Shown: positions 63,844-64,000 of the stretch, piece by piece
Position numbering within the stretch: the first letter of the stretch is position 1
Layout of the letters: each line of letters begins with the position of its first letter
DNA from: Nitrospirota bacterium
Lineage (GTDB): Bacteria; Nitrospirota; Thermodesulfovibrionia; Thermodesulfovibrionales; UBA6898
Direction of reading: 5' to 3'
Assembly (NCBI GenBank): GCA_016235245.1
Contig: JACRLO010000004.1
Span: 62,001 to 126,000, forward strand
Length of the DNA stretch: 64,000 bases
The notes under the pieces: model-generated
Databases searched by the model: none
Told to the model about the DNA's origin: nothing
The model's input: the letters and a program-made list of their open reading frames with translations, nothing else
Position numbers and translations under genes: made by a program

Positions 63844-64000
63844 GCCTGCTGCGTTTTGCTTTGAATTCCTTGCATTTTCCTGTACCTGCGTTACCCACGC
63901 GTGCGAAATATTCTCGACATTATTTTATTTCATGTTACGATAGTAGTGGGAAGAATTGCCTGATATTACCTGAGTTGTTACTCTTGGAAATGGCAATTTT

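Overview
The window comes from a Gram-negative bacterium with an anaerobic or microaerophilic, redox-rich life. It has outer-membrane beta-barrels, periplasmic c-type cytochromes, a system II (ResB/CcsA) cytochrome c maturation pair, superoxide reductase and rubrerythrin, and tungstate uptake. Gene content and sequence style fit the phylum Nitrospirota (Thermodesulfovibrio-like lineages) best. That is an inference from recognition; no 16S rRNA gene is present. The layout is chromosomal housekeeping. I saw no phage, insertion sequence, plasmid or CRISPR locus.

Layout. 1-3043: an oxygen-defence island (Fur/PerR tail, Cys-rich proteins, rubredoxin-domain protein, superoxide reductase, a free-standing 38-residue desulforedoxin, rubrerythrin, iron-sulfur flavoprotein). 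3091-6418: a soluble PAS/GAF histidine kinase with its sigma54 activator. 6629-10817: a decayed [2Fe-2S] gene start, a ModE-like regulator and a tungstate ABC transporter with two binding proteins. 10883-16976: CobW-type GTPase, a LysR regulator divergent from a two-subunit biotin carboxylase, and a carbonic anhydrase that can feed it bicarbonate. 17007-20489: a Mn2+ riboswitch (yybP-ykoY) ahead of a cytochrome c and a P-type ATPase. 20570-23501: OsmC protein, a c-di-GMP-I riboswitch driving a small two-CW protein, UDP-glucose dehydrogenase, tRNA-Val(CAC). 23805-26573: a cytochrome c, then on the minus strand a cobalamin riboswitch controlling a zinc-type dehydrogenase and a TrpD-like phosphoribosyltransferase. 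26764-39827: Prc protease, GlnS, GpsA, MscL, a large AsmA/DUF748 protein, exonuclease VII, a DUF362 protein. 39878-47411: a minus-strand sensory set (TPR/beta-barrel protein, FecR protein, CHASE2 adenylate cyclase), a strongly expressed porin and small envelope proteins. 47638-53478: ResB/CcsA, a membrane kinase with a CxxCH heme-c motif, a sigma54 activator and a lone receiver. 53537-58093: a likely sphingolipid (ceramide) pathway and a ketoacyl-ACP synthase. 58246-63843: RodZ-like protein, PilZ/DnaJ/TPR protein, TilS, GltX.

The points most worth following are three riboswitches, each with its own promoter and terminator; the cobalamin-controlled dehydrogenase/TrpD-like pair, which has no obvious B12 role; the sphingolipid-type operon; and the heme-c kinase beside the cytochrome c maturation genes, whose ATP-binding boxes look degenerate. 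Several genes have an extended -10 box ending 5-7 bases before the start codon, suggesting leaderless transcripts are common. All functions are read from sequence motifs and context; no database search was run.
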